DNA from: Allobosea sp. 117
Lineage (GTDB): Bacteria; Pseudomonadota; Alphaproteobacteria; Rhizobiales; Xanthobacteraceae
DNA: 64,000 bases
Assembly (NCBI RefSeq): GCF_000702305.1
Contig: NZ_JNLC01000014.1
Span: 62,001-126,000, forward strand
Direction: 5' to 3'
In this document: piece by piece, positions 25,006-33,942 of the stretch
Numbering within the stretch: position 1 is the stretch's first letter
How the letters are laid out: the number at the start of each line of letters is the position of its first letter
Notes under the pieces: generated by a model
The model's database searches: none
What the model was told of the DNA's origin: nothing
The model's input: the letters and a program-made list of their open reading frames with translations, nothing else
Translations under genes and position numbers: made by a program

Positions 25006-26090
25006 CACGACCCCGCGCCGAGCAGCCGGACCTTCTGGCCGGGATGCAGCGCCTGCACCCCGGCGGTGACGACGACTTCGCCGGCGGCAAGGCCGCTCGC
25101 GACGCCGACGGTGGCCTGGCTGAACCGCCTCACCTCGATGTTGCGCAGCGCGACGGTCTGCGTCGCCGGATCGACCACCCAGACGGCCGGCTGGCTGTTG
25201 ACGGAGGTGAGCGCGGAGGCGGGGATCTCGATCACGGCGTCGTTGTCGAGCTGGATCCGGCCGTTGACGGTGGAGCCGAGCCGCATCGCTTCCGGCGGAC
25301 TGTCGAGACCGACGCGCACGCGGAAGGTCCGGGTCACCGGATCGGCCTGCGGCGAGACTTCGCGCACGCGACCGATCGCGGTGACACCGGCATCGTCGGT
25401 GAGCGATACGTCGATGACCGCGTCCGCCGACGCCGCACGCAGCATCTGCGCGGGCACGTCGAACACCGCATCGCGCCCGCCCTCGCGGGCGAGCTGGAGA
25501 ATCATCTGCCCCGCCTGCACCACCTCGCCGGGCTCGGCGCCGCGCGCCGTCACCGTGCCGGGGGCATCGACCACGAGGTTGGTGTAGCCGACATTGTCCT
25601 CGGCGATCTTGAGCTGCGCCTCGGCGTTATCGACCCCCGATTGCGCGGCCTGCAGCCCCGTGCGCGCCGCATCGTGCTGGGCGCGGGTGGTGAAGCCGTT
25701 GCCCAGCAGACGGTCCTGCCGCTCGAAGGTGTTCGCCGCAGTGACGAGCTGGCTCTCGGCGGCGGCAAGCGCCGCCTGCGCCGAGCGCAGCGTGTTCAGC
25801 GCGTTCTGCGGATCGAGCCGCGCCACGATCTGGCCCGCCTTCACGCGGTCGCCGACATTGGCGGTGCGCTCGATCATCCGGCCGGAGACGCGGAAGGCGA
25901 GCGACGCCTCGTCCTGCGCCTGCACATGGCCGGTGAAGGTGACGAGCTGGCCGCCCTCGCCCTTGCCGACGGAGATGACGCGAACCGGCCTGAGCTGCGG
26001 CGCCTCCGCCTCGCTTTCCTGACCGCAGCCAGCCAACAGCAGCGCGGCGCCGAGCGCGGCAACGCTCATCCAGGGGCTCGACGTCCTCAT
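25005..26090 (-). CDS. RND efflux periplasmic adaptor (membrane fusion lipoprotein)
   Basis: 361 residues from the ATG at 26090. Two earlier in-frame starts would give an odd leader, whereas this start gives a lipoprotein signal with lipobox LLLAGCGQ at residues 17-24. Next come a barrel-sandwich strand (FTGHVQAQDEASLAFRVSGR), a coiled-coil hairpin (about 95-165, with AQAALAAAESQL and QAAQSGVDNAEAQL), a lipoyl return strand (VDAPGTVTARGAEPGEVVQAGQ) and beta-barrel and membrane-proximal domains. It links the RND pump at 21943 to an outer-membrane channel. The two genes share one message. Confidence 0.92.
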   Translation of the reverse strand: MRTSSPWMSVAALGAALLLAGCGQESEAEAPQLRPVRVISVGKGEGGQLVTFTGHVQAQDEASLAFRVSGRMIERTANVGDRVKAGQIVARLDPQNALNTLRSAQAALAAAESQLVTAANTFERQDRLLGNGFTTRAQHDAARTGLQAAQSGVDNAEAQLKIAEDNVGYTNLVVDAPGTVTARGAEPGEVVQAGQMILQLAREGGRDAVFDVPAQMLRAASADAVIDVSLTDDAGVTAIGRVREVSPQADPVTRTFRVRVGLDSPPEAMRLGSTVNGRIQLDNDAVIEIPASALTSVNSQPAVWVVDPATQTVALRNIEVRRFSQATVGVASGLAAGEVVVTAGVQALHPGQKVRLLGAGS

Positions 26091-26660
26091 CTCAGCTTCA
26101 TTCCATCGCATGGGGTAATTGGTCCGCGGTGACAGGTTAAGGAGCGCCGGGCGACGTGCGCATCCGCAATACTGCGTCCGGAACATTGTCGTTTGACGTC
26201 GAGCAGTCCGACGGGCCTCGCATCAATATACCGGCTCGGCGCCCGGCGGTATCCGCAATGCGTCCGGGTCGCGTCCGGGTGGAGATTGGTACCGGCAGGA
26301 GGCGCCGAACGGGCGGGCCTCGCGATCGGCTTCGCGCCGACGCGCCGCGAAACGCTCAAGCTGGCTGCGCCGCCGGGAGAATGGTCGCCATCAAGGCATT
26401 GATCGGCCTCGCATGGGCCGAATTGAGCCGCTTCGGCCACGAAGATCATCGCACCCGCAAATCGCCAGAAGTCGCCCAATACCACCATGTGCTTGAAGAG
26501 CGACGGCGCCGCAACCCCCATCCTCTGCCGACTGCCGTTTTCTTCGCGGCGCCCATGTAGGGTGGGTGCGGCTTTAATGGTATTGCCTTGCGCCAGCACG
26601 GCTCGGCACACTGCGGGCGAATCCGGGGCAGGCCGTCCCGCCCTCGAGAGCGCGAGACGC
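26091..26660. other. Intergenic region, 570 bp, no gene supported
   Basis: This spacer separates the divergent RND operon and the Mrp operon and presumably contains both promoters. Frames of 130 residues or more cross it on both strands, but none has a ribosome site, recognisable family or plausible composition (they are rich in Arg, Cys and Pro as shadow frames are). Composition is slightly less GC-rich around 26190-26250 and 26560-26590. Could conceal a decayed gene. Confidence 0.5.
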
Positions 26661-27182
26661 ATGAACGACCGGCCAGCATCGACAGGCGCAGCGGAGCGCG
26701 CATTCGGAACGCCGGGCGCGGTGCGCACTGTTGCATTCTTCGTGCTGTGGCTGGTGATCCACGGCGCCGGTGCGGCCGGCCTCCTCGTCGGTGCGCTGAC
26801 CGCCATTGCCGCCGCATGGCTCAGCCTGCGGCTGCTGCCGCCGGTCGCGGGGCGCCTTTCCGTCGCGGAGCTTTTCCGAATCATCCTGCGCTTTCCACGG
26901 CAGTCGCTCGTCGCCGGGCTCGACGTCGCCCTGCGCGCGCTGAACCTGCGACTGCCGCTGATGCCCGGCATCGTCCCCTGCCCGACCGCCCTGCCGGACG
27001 GGCCCGGCCGCGACGCCTTCCACGCCTATATGAGCCTGCAGCCCGGCACGCTGCCGGTCGCCATGCGCTCCGAGAGCGAGCTTCTGGTGCATGCGCTCGA
27101 CACCGGCCAGCCGGTCGCCGTCGCCTTCGCGGTGGAGGAGGCGGCGGTGCGGCGGCTGACGGAGCCGCGCGGCAATGACTGA
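26661..27182 (+). CDS. mnhE: Mrp-type Na+/H+ antiporter subunit E
   Basis: 173 residues. The ATG at 26661 gives a short hydrophilic start, then two close helices (about 23-62). The family's soluble alpha/beta tail follows: PRQSLVAGLDVALRAL near 82 and VAMRSESELLVHALDTGQPVAVAFA near 135. It is the first gene of a seven-gene operon and overlaps mnhF by eight bases. In the complex MrpE helps assembly and sits in the membrane arm near F and G. The region upstream (26091-26660) has to hold the operon promoter. Confidence 0.85.
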   Translation: MNDRPASTGAAERAFGTPGAVRTVAFFVLWLVIHGAGAAGLLVGALTAIAAAWLSLRLLPPVAGRLSVAELFRIILRFPRQSLVAGLDVALRALNLRLPLMPGIVPCPTALPDGPGRDAFHAYMSLQPGTLPVAMRSESELLVHALDTGQPVAVAFAVEEAAVRRLTEPRGND

Positions 27183-27462
27183 GCTGCTCTCCGCCGCCGC
27201 CTTCATCCTGCTGGCGCTGATCGCCGTGGGGCTGGTCTGGCTGCTGCGGGCGCGCAGCGCGGCCGACCGGCTGATGGTCGTGCAGCTCGCCGGCACCGGC
27301 GGCGCGGCCGCCGCACTGCTGTTCGCAGTCGCGCAGGGCGTCCCCTCCGCCACCGACGTGGCGCTGACGCTCGCCCTGCTGGCCGGCTTCGCCTCCGCCG
27401 CCCTGGCGGTGGCAAGCGCGCCGCGGCCGGCGGGCGAGGCCAAGCGGCGGGAGCCGTCATGA
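27175..27462 (+). CDS. mnhF: Mrp-type Na+/H+ antiporter subunit F
   Basis: 95 residues with three helices (about 5-24, 35-58, 62-80), the usual MrpF layout; the RSAADRLMVVQLAGTGGAAA sequence between helices 1 and 2 matches the family's conserved arginine-aspartate loop. Overlaps mnhE by eight bases and mnhG by four, so translation is coupled throughout. Part of the multi-subunit cation/proton antiporter in the inner membrane. Confidence 0.82.
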   Translation: MTELLSAAAFILLALIAVGLVWLLRARSAADRLMVVQLAGTGGAAAALLFAVAQGVPSATDVALTLALLAGFASAALAVASAPRPAGEAKRREPS

Positions 27463-27770
27463 GGCTGTCGATCGACCTCTTCACCATCGCCGCCGTGTCC
27501 TGCGGCCTCTTCTTCTTTCTCGCCGGCACGGTCGGGCTGCTGCGCTTTCCGGACGCCCTGTCGCGGCTGCACGCATTGACCAAGGCCGACAATCTCGGCC
27601 TCGGACTGATCGCGCTCGGCCTGATGCCGCAGGCGGCGAGCCTGCTCGACGCCTTGAAGATGCTGGCGATCTGGCTGCTCGTGCTGTTCGCGAGCGCCGT
27701 CGCCGGGCAGATGATCGCCCGAGTGGTGCATGAGGAGGCTTCCGGCAAGCCTCCCGGCGGGCGCGACTGA
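27459..27770 (+). CDS. mnhG: Mrp-type Na+/H+ antiporter subunit G
   Basis: 103 residues with three helices. The FLAGTVGLLRFPDALSRLHA segment near residues 20-39 is the MrpG signature, followed by TKADNLGLGLIALGL. Overlaps mnhF by ATGA and the next gene by one base (TGATG). Subunits E, F and G form a small conserved block in all Mrp operons, and the same order E-F-G is kept here. Confidence 0.87.
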   Translation: MRLSIDLFTIAAVSCGLFFFLAGTVGLLRFPDALSRLHALTKADNLGLGLIALGLMPQAASLLDALKMLAIWLLVLFASAVAGQMIARVVHEEASGKPPGGRD

Positions 27771-28696
27771 TGGGCTGGATCCCCGACGCCGTGCTGGTCG
27801 TCATGCTGCTGGAGGTGGCGCTGTTCAGCGTGCTGGCACGCGAATCGCGGGCCGCGGTGATCGGCTTCATGGCCTTCGGCCTGCTGCTCGCGCTCGGCTG
27901 GGTGCGGCTCGGCGCGGTCGACGTGGCGCTCACCGAGGCGGCGATCGGGGCGCTGACCGGCGTGCTGCTGCTCGGCGCCTGCACCCGCGTCGCCGAGCGG
28001 GAGGAGCCGAAACCTTCGCCGGTGCTGCGCCTTCTCGCCGCCATCCTCTGCACGCTCGTCGCCGGTGGGCTCGCCGCCATCATGCTCGACGCGCCCGATC
28101 CCTCCCCGACGCTGGCGCCGGAGGCGGCGGCGCATCTGGATGCGCTCGGCCTCGGCAACCCGGTCACCGCCGTGCTGCTCGCCTATCGCGCGCTCGACAC
28201 GCTGCTGGAGACCGTGGTGGTGGTGCTGGCGCTGATCGGCGTCTGGTCGCTCGCCCCGGACGAGGCCTGGCGCGGCGCGCCGGAGCCGCTGATCCCGGCG
28301 GCGCCGAACCCGCCGCTGCGGCTGCTGGCGCGCGTGCTGCCGCCGATCGGCCTCGTGGTAGCGGTGCACATCCTCTGGGTCGGCGCCGACGAGCCCGGCG
28401 GCAAATTCCAGGCGGCCACCCTCATCGCCGCCATGTGGCTATTGGTGATGATGGCCGGGCTGGCTCCGGCGCCCGATCTCGGCGACCCGCGCCTGCGTCT
28501 GCTGGCGGTGACCGGCCCGGCGGTGTTCCTCGCCGTGGGCTTTTTCGGCCTGCTCGCGCCGGGCAGTTTCCTCGCCTATCCGGAGGGTTGGGCGAAGCCG
28601 CTCATAGTGCTCGTCGAGATCGTCCTCACCGCATCGATCGCGCTGATGCTTGCCCTGATCGTGCTCGGCCCCGGCGCCCGGAAGCCGCAGCGATGA
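27770..28696 (+). CDS. mnhB: Fused DUF4040 (MbhD-like) and MnhB antiporter subunit
   Basis: 308 residues with about nine helices, longer than a stand-alone MrpB (about 140). The first 75 residues match the DUF4040/MbhD module (AVIGFMAFGLLLALGWVRLGAVDVALTEAAIGA), which in canonical Mrp is the C-terminal extension of MrpA. A middle part has the MbhE-like ALGLGNPVTAVLLAYRALDTLLE, and the last part is MnhB-like (HILWVGADEPGGKFQAATL). It therefore carries pieces that elsewhere sit on MrpA, fitting the absence of a full MrpA gene in this operon. Overlaps mnhC by ATGA. Confidence 0.83.
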   Translation: MGWIPDAVLVVMLLEVALFSVLARESRAAVIGFMAFGLLLALGWVRLGAVDVALTEAAIGALTGVLLLGACTRVAEREEPKPSPVLRLLAAILCTLVAGGLAAIMLDAPDPSPTLAPEAAAHLDALGLGNPVTAVLLAYRALDTLLETVVVVLALIGVWSLAPDEAWRGAPEPLIPAAPNPPLRLLARVLPPIGLVVAVHILWVGADEPGGKFQAATLIAAMWLLVMMAGLAPAPDLGDPRLRLLAVTGPAVFLAVGFFGLLAPGSFLAYPEGWAKPLIVLVEIVLTASIALMLALIVLGPGARKPQR

Positions 28697-29028
28697 GCGG
28701 AGTGTCGCTCATCGGCATCGGGGCGGCCGCGCTCGTCGGCATCGGGCTCTACGGGGTCTTGATGCACCGCTCCGGGCTCCGGCGGGTGCTGGCGTTCAAC
28801 CTCGTCGGGGCGGGCGTGTTCCTGATGTTCGGCATCGCCGGCAAGCGCGGCGCGGCGGTGGGGCTGCCGGGCGATCCGGTGCCGCAGGCGCTCGTCATAA
28901 CCGGCATCGTGGTCGCCTTCGCCGCCACCGCGCTTGCCGTCGCGCTGCTGACGCGGCTTGCCGACCTTCGAACCAAGCCCGCCCCGATGACATCGAACGA
29001 CACCCCTCCCCCGTCGGAGGCCCCGTGA
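28693..29028 (+). CDS. mnhC: Mrp-type Na+/H+ antiporter subunit C (NuoK-like)
   Basis: 111 residues with three helices, homologous to NuoK of complex I. Typical sequence: GIGLYGVLMHRSGLRRVLAFNLVGAGVFLMF, then DPVPQALVITGIVVAFAATALAVALL, which is the MrpC/NuoK 'QAL-xLTxIVI' region. The start was placed at ATG 28693 inside the stop of mnhB; the longer open frame upstream is a shadow of mnhB. Overlaps mnhD by one base (TGATG). Confidence 0.88.
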   Translation: MSGVSLIGIGAAALVGIGLYGVLMHRSGLRRVLAFNLVGAGVFLMFGIAGKRGAAVGLPGDPVPQALVITGIVVAFAATALAVALLTRLADLRTKPAPMTSNDTPPPSEAP

Positions 29029-30539
29029 TGGCCGACGCCGCGAACGCGACCAGCGCCGGCGGCATCCTGCTGGTGTTCGCCGTGGTGGTGCCCGTCATCG
29101 GCATGCTGGCGCTGCTGATGCTCCGCCTGCTCGGCCTCTCCCGCGCCGCGCCAGTGGCGCTCGTCGCCATCGCCGGCGGCACGGCGGTGGCCTTCGCGAC
29201 GGCATATCTGGTCATCGGCACGCAATCCGCGCTCGTCTACGTGGTCGGCGGATGGGCGCCTCCGCTCGGCCTCGCGCTACGCGCCGACGGGCTCTCCGCG
29301 GTGATGATGGCGATGGCGGCGGTTATCATCTGCGGCATCGCCCTCTATGCCCGCCCGCAATTCGACGCGCCGGACGAGGCGCCGGAGGGCCGCCGCGCCT
29401 TCGCCTTCTGGGCGCTGCTCCTCGGCCTGTGGAGCGCGCTCAATCTCGTGCTCGTCGGCGAAGACCTGTTCAACCTGTTCGTCGCGCTCGAGCTTCTCAC
29501 CTTCGCCGCCGTGCCGCTGGTGTGCCTCGACGGCAGGGCGGAGACGCTCGAGGCGGCGTTGAGATACCTCGTCTTCGCACTGGTCGGCTCGGTGCTCTAC
29601 CTGCTCGGCACGGCGATCCTGTACGGCCAATACGGCACGCTCGACATCGGCCTGATCCACGACGTCGCCCGGCCCGACCTGCCGACGCATGCGGCGGTGG
29701 CGCTGATGATCGGCGGGCTGATGGCGAAGGCCGCGCTGTTCCCGCTGCATCTGTGGCTGCCGCCCGCCCATGCCGGCGCGCCGGCGCCGGCCAGCGCGGT
29801 GCTCTCGGCGCTGGTGGTGAAGGCGCCGTTCTTTATCATCCTGCGGCTGTGGTTCGACGTGCTGCCGGGGCCTTCGGCCATCGTGGCGGCGAATCTGCTC
29901 GCGCTGCTCGGCGCCGCGGCGATCCTCGTGTGCAGCGTCGTCGCGCTCCGGCAGGAACGCCTCAAGTTGATGATCGCCTATTCGACCGTCGCGCAGATCG
30001 GCTACCTGTTCCTGATGTTCCCGCTCACCGTGGTGCCGGGCGTGCCGCCGTGGGAGACCATCGGCTGGACCGGCGGCGCGCTGCAGCTCATCTCGCACGC
30101 CTTCGCCAAGGCGGCGATGTTCCTCGCGGCGGGGCTGATCTACGAGGCGCTCGGCCACGATCGCATGGACGACCTGGCCGGCGCCGGCCGCGCCGTGCCG
30201 GTCAGCCTGTTCGCCTTCGGCCTCGCCGGCCTATCGCTGATGGGGCTGCCGCCGAGCGGCGGCTTCATCGCCAAGCTGCTGCTGCTCAACGCCGCGACGC
30301 TGGCCGGCGCCTGGTGGATCGCCATCGTCATTTCGATCGGCGGCCTGCTCGCGGCCGGCTATGTGACGCGGGTGCTGAAACGAGCCATGGCGGCGCCGGC
30401 GGCGGCGATCCATACGCAGCCGGTGGCGCGCTCGCGCGAGCTGGCGGCGCTTTTCCTCGCTTTGTGCGCGGTGGCGCTCGGCCTGGTGCCACTGCAGCCC
30501 TTCGGCCTGTTCGCCATCGGCCGTTCGGTGATGCCATGA
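29028..30539 (+). CDS. mnhD: Mrp-type antiporter subunit D (NuoM/N-like proton channel)
   Basis: 503 residues from ATG 29028, with about fourteen helices. It carries the key charges of antiporter-like subunits: Glu155 in FNLFVALELL (TM5) and the Lys in GLMAKAALFPLHLWLPPAHAGAPAPASAVLSA (TM7 with the conserved loop), plus VVKAPFFIILR. It should translocate protons or Na+. It is followed after 10 bp by a second NuoM/L-like subunit, so the complex has two antiporter-like subunits. Confidence 0.9.
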   Translation: MADAANATSAGGILLVFAVVVPVIGMLALLMLRLLGLSRAAPVALVAIAGGTAVAFATAYLVIGTQSALVYVVGGWAPPLGLALRADGLSAVMMAMAAVIICGIALYARPQFDAPDEAPEGRRAFAFWALLLGLWSALNLVLVGEDLFNLFVALELLTFAAVPLVCLDGRAETLEAALRYLVFALVGSVLYLLGTAILYGQYGTLDIGLIHDVARPDLPTHAAVALMIGGLMAKAALFPLHLWLPPAHAGAPAPASAVLSALVVKAPFFIILRLWFDVLPGPSAIVAANLLALLGAAAILVCSVVALRQERLKLMIAYSTVAQIGYLFLMFPLTVVPGVPPWETIGWTGGALQLISHAFAKAAMFLAAGLIYEALGHDRMDDLAGAGRAVPVSLFAFGLAGLSLMGLPPSGGFIAKLLLLNAATLAGAWWIAIVISIGGLLAAGYVTRVLKRAMAAPAAAIHTQPVARSRELAALFLALCAVALGLVPLQPFGLFAIGRSVMP

Positions 30540-30549
30540 GGACGGGCAG

Positions 30550-32181
30550 ATGAGCTTCGCCGGCCTGCTCCTCGCCGCCACGCTGCTGACGCCGCTCCTC
30601 ATGGTCGCGGCCTGCGTGCTGCCGCGCTTCCGCGCGCGGGTCTTCGACCTTCTCGCGCTGGCGCCGCTGCCGGGGCTGGCGACGGCACTGCTGGCGCCGG
30701 GCGGTTCGCTGGTACTGGCGCCCTCGCCGCTGCGCATCGTGCTGGCGCTCGATTTTCCCGGCGCCATGCTGCTCGGCGGCTCAGCGCTGCTGTGGACCAC
30801 CGCCGGCTTCTATGCCCGCAGCTACATGCCCGAGCAGGCGGGGCGCGCTGGCTTCTCCATCTGGTGGCTGCTGACGCTCGCCGGCAGCTTCGGCGTCTTC
30901 GTCGTCGCCGACATGACCAGCTTCTACCTGATGTTCTCGCTGGTCAGCCTCGCCGCCTACGGGCTGGTGGTCGAGGAAGGCTCGGCGCGCGCCGAGCGGG
31001 CCGGCTTCTTCTACATGGTGCTCGCCTTGCTCGGCGAAGCCTTCCTGCTGTTCGGCTTCGTGCTGATGGCGACCGCCGGCCCCGCCGGCAATCCGCTGAT
31101 CAGCGAGGCGGTGGCGGCGCTTCCCGCCTCGCCGTGGCGGGACGCGACGATCGTCCTGCTCATCCTCGGCTTCGGGCTGAAGATGGGCCTCGTTCCGCTG
31201 CATGTGTGGATGCCGCTGGCGCATCCGGTGGCGCCGATGCCGGCCTCGGCGGCGCTGTCCGGCATCGTCGTCAAGGCGGGGGTAATCGGGCTGATCCGCT
31301 TCCTGCCGTTTGGCCAGCCGCTCGCCGAATGGGGCACGGTGCTGATCGCGCTCGGGCTGTTCACGGCCTATTACGCGGTCGCGGTCGGCATCACCCAGCA
31401 GCATCCGAAGACGGTGCTGGCCTATTCGACGGTGAGCCAGATGGGCTTCGTGGCGGGGGTCATCGGCGCGGGCCTCGCCATCGGTGACGCCGGGGCGCCG
31501 CTGCTCGCCGCCTATTACGCGCTGCACCACATGCTGGTTAAGGGCGCGCTGTTCCTCGGCGTCGGCGTCGCAGCGGCGACCGGCACGGGACGGCAGCGGC
31601 TCGTCATGATCGTCATGGGGGTGATGGCGCTCAGCCTCGCCGGCCTGCCCTTCACCAGCGGCGCGCTCGCCAAATTCGCGGCGAAGGGGCCGCTCGGCGA
31701 CGGGCTCGCGGGCACGCTGGCGACGCTTTCGGCGGTCGGCAGCGCGCTGCTGATGCTGCATTTCCTGCGGCTGCTGGCCGGCGCCTCCAAGGCCGCGCCG
31801 GACGCGACCGCCCCCATCGGGCTGCGGCTGCCATGGCTCGCGACGGCGCTGGCCTCGATCCTAGTCGGCTGGGCGCTGTTCGCGCCGGCAACCGGCTATG
31901 CGCCTTCCTTGCCGCTCGCGCCCGACAAGCTCTGGGCGGCGCTCTGGCCGATCCTCGCGGGCGGGGCGCTTGCCGCCGCGCTCATCCGCTGGGGCGCGCG
32001 ACTGCCGCAGATCCCCGAAGGCGACGTGGTGGTGCTCGCCGAGCGCTGCGCCCCGGCGGTGCTGGCGATCGGCTCGGGGGCCGAGGCGCTGGACCGGGCG
32101 CTGCGGCAATGGCCGGTGGCCGGGATCGCGCTGCTCGCCATCGTGCTGGCGTTCGCCGGCGCCCTCGGCGTTTCGCGGTGA
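30550..32181 (+). CDS. Second antiporter-like subunit (NuoL/M family) with altered TM5 charge
   Basis: 543 residues with about fourteen helices, paralogous to mnhD. The loop-and-lysine block GFGLKMGLVPLHVWMPLAHP and the PASAALSGIVVKAGVIGL segment are intact. At the place where TM5 normally has Glu (W/F-E-L) this protein has Ser130 in FYLMFSLVSLAAYG, so the proton-path carboxylate seems to be missing. It takes the position that MrpA has in canonical operons, but lacks the long C-terminal MrpA extension; DUF4040 is instead fused to the B subunit. Could be called MnhA-like or D-like; I leave the symbol open. Confidence 0.85.
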   Translation: MSFAGLLLAATLLTPLLMVAACVLPRFRARVFDLLALAPLPGLATALLAPGGSLVLAPSPLRIVLALDFPGAMLLGGSALLWTTAGFYARSYMPEQAGRAGFSIWWLLTLAGSFGVFVVADMTSFYLMFSLVSLAAYGLVVEEGSARAERAGFFYMVLALLGEAFLLFGFVLMATAGPAGNPLISEAVAALPASPWRDATIVLLILGFGLKMGLVPLHVWMPLAHPVAPMPASAALSGIVVKAGVIGLIRFLPFGQPLAEWGTVLIALGLFTAYYAVAVGITQQHPKTVLAYSTVSQMGFVAGVIGAGLAIGDAGAPLLAAYYALHHMLVKGALFLGVGVAAATGTGRQRLVMIVMGVMALSLAGLPFTSGALAKFAAKGPLGDGLAGTLATLSAVGSALLMLHFLRLLAGASKAAPDATAPIGLRLPWLATALASILVGWALFAPATGYAPSLPLAPDKLWAALWPILAGGALAAALIRWGARLPQIPEGDVVVLAERCAPAVLAIGSGAEALDRALRQWPVAGIALLAIVLAFAGALGVSR

Positions 32182-32294
32182 CGGACGCCTTCGCAGGCCT
32201 GACACGGGAGGGCTCTACAGCGGGGCGGCTGGTCAGCTCCGTGCCGACCGGATATTGCTGCGTGAAAGTGGTGTGCGGGTTCTGGGGAAGCGGA

Positions 32295-33518
32295 ATGCGT
32301 GTGGTCGTCGTCTTGCTCGCCTGCGCGCTCAGCGCCGGATGCTCCGGCCGACCGGTCGGCGTTCTGGCGCCGGTCGAGGCGGCGGCACCCGACGCGACTC
32401 GGCTCGACATGCTGGTCGCCACCACCCGCCAGCCGACCGACGACCCCGGCATCCGCTACACGGGCGAGCGCGGCCGCAACGTCTCGCTGAGCTCCTTCAC
32501 CGTATCGATCCCGCCCGACGGCAGGCGCGAGGTCGGACAGGTGCAGTGGCCGCAGCGCCTGCCGCCCGATCCGGCACGCGAATTTGCCACGCTCGCGGTC
32601 AAGCCGCTGCCCGGCATCGACGCCGCACGAGGCTGGCTCAGGACGAACCTGCCGCCGGGGCGGCGCGTGCTGATCTTCGTGCACGGTTTCAACAACCGGT
32701 TCGAGGACGCCGTCTACCGCTTCGCGCAGATCGCGCACGATTCCCGCGCCCAGGCGGCGCCGGTGCTGTTCACCTGGCCCTCGCGCGGCAGCGTCTTCGC
32801 CTATGGCTTTGACCGCGAAAGCGTCAATTTCTCGCGCGACGCCTTTGAGGAGGCGGTCTGGCAAATCGCCACCGATCGCAACGTGGCGGACGTGACCATC
32901 ATGGCGCACTCCATGGGTGCCTGGCTCGCCATGGAAGGGCTGCGCCAGATGTCCATCCGCCATGGCCGCCTGCCGGCCAGCATCCACAATGTCGTGCTGG
33001 CCTCGCCGGACCTCGATGTCGACGTGTTCGCCACGCAATGGCGGGCGCTCAACGGACCGTCGGCGCGCTTCACCGTCTTCGTGTCGCAGAACGACCGTGC
33101 GCTCGCCCTGTCGCGCCGGCTGTTCGGCAATGTCGACCGGCTGGGCCAGATCGACCCGACTACGGAGGCGAATCACGCCGCGCTGGAGAAGTCCGGCATC
33201 GTGGTCATCGACCTGACCGCGCTGCGCGGCGGCGACCAGTTCAACCACAACAAGTTCGCTGAATCGCCCGAGGTGGTGCAGTTGATCGGCACGCGCCTCG
33301 TCGCCGGCCAGACGGTGACGGATTCGGACCCCTCTCTCGGCGAGCGGATCGGCGGCGTGGCGATCGGGATCGGGCAGACCGTCGGCAGCGCCGCCGGCGC
33401 CGCCATCAGCGCCCCGATCGCCGTCTTCGATCCGGCGACGCGCCGCGCCTACAAGGATCAGGTCGGCCAGGTGGGCCGGTCGGTCGAGGCGACGGTCAGC
33501 GGTGCGCCGGGGGAATAG
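32295..33518 (+). CDS. Lipoprotein alpha/beta hydrolase, DUF900 family
   Basis: 407 residues starting at ATG 32295, with GGGGAAG just upstream; the open frame further upstream is a shadow of the antiporter gene. A lipoprotein signal ends in LSAGC at residues 12-16. The mature part begins with LDMLVATTRQPTDDP, a DUF900 feature. The core has IFVHGFNNRFEDAVYRFAQIAHD, a nucleophile elbow in MAHSMGAWLAMEGL with Ser, ASPDLDVDVFATQW for the acid and a late HNKFAESPEV for the His. A C-terminal glycine-rich segment follows (about 350-380). Probably an envelope-located esterase. Confidence 0.85.
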   Translation: MRVVVVLLACALSAGCSGRPVGVLAPVEAAAPDATRLDMLVATTRQPTDDPGIRYTGERGRNVSLSSFTVSIPPDGRREVGQVQWPQRLPPDPAREFATLAVKPLPGIDAARGWLRTNLPPGRRVLIFVHGFNNRFEDAVYRFAQIAHDSRAQAAPVLFTWPSRGSVFAYGFDRESVNFSRDAFEEAVWQIATDRNVADVTIMAHSMGAWLAMEGLRQMSIRHGRLPASIHNVVLASPDLDVDVFATQWRALNGPSARFTVFVSQNDRALALSRRLFGNVDRLGQIDPTTEANHAALEKSGIVVIDLTALRGGDQFNHNKFAESPEVVQLIGTRLVAGQTVTDSDPSLGERIGGVAIGIGQTVGSAAGAAISAPIAVFDPATRRAYKDQVGQVGRSVEATVSGAPGE

Positions 33519-33548
33519 GCGCACGCCACCCGGACGCCCGCCAGCGTC

Positions 33549-33872
33549 CTACCGGTGCGGCACCCAACGCACCGGCTCGTAGACCCACTGGCCGCGGCGC
33601 AGCACCCAGCGCGGGCCGGTGAGCCGGAAGCCGACGCGGTTGCGCTCGAAATAGCCGGCGTTCCACACCCAGCCGCGTCGCGCATCCCAGGTCCAGTGCC
33701 CCGGAACCCAGGTGTAGCCGCGCTTCGGCGGCGGGCGCACCTCGCGGCGGGCGGCGGGCGGCGCACCATGCGGGCGGGCCTGCGCGCCGGCGTCGTCGCC
33801 GGTGGCGACGAGGGCAAGGGGAGCAGCCGCGAGGCCGGCGAGAGCGGTCAGGAGCGAGCGTCGGGAGAGCAT
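33549..33872 (-). CDS. YXWGXW repeat-containing secreted protein
   Basis: 107 residues from ATG 33872. The N-terminus MLSRRSLLTALAGLAAAPLAL resembles a twin-arginine or Sec signal, with likely cleavage after DAGAQA near residue 32. The remainder is short-repeat Trp/Tyr/Gly sequence (YTWVPGHWTW, GWVWNAGYFE, RWVLRRGQWVYEPVRW), characteristic of the YXWGXW family of small envelope proteins. Function unknown; predicted to be periplasmic or surface-attached. Converges with the DUF900 lipoprotein gene. Confidence 0.8.
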   Translation of the reverse strand: MLSRRSLLTALAGLAAAPLALVATGDDAGAQARPHGAPPAARREVRPPPKRGYTWVPGHWTWDARRGWVWNAGYFERNRVGFRLTGPRWVLRRGQWVYEPVRWVPHR

Positions 33873-33942
33873 GTCTTCGAGGTCCTCATGGGCCGGCCGA
33901 GGTGGCCACCCCTTACGGCGGCGTAGCAAGAGCGCAGCCCTT

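Noticed and set aside
26156..26560. 134-residue frame in the RND-Mrp spacer
   Set aside because: No ribosome site, Arg/Pro-rich composition and no family; not reported as a gene.
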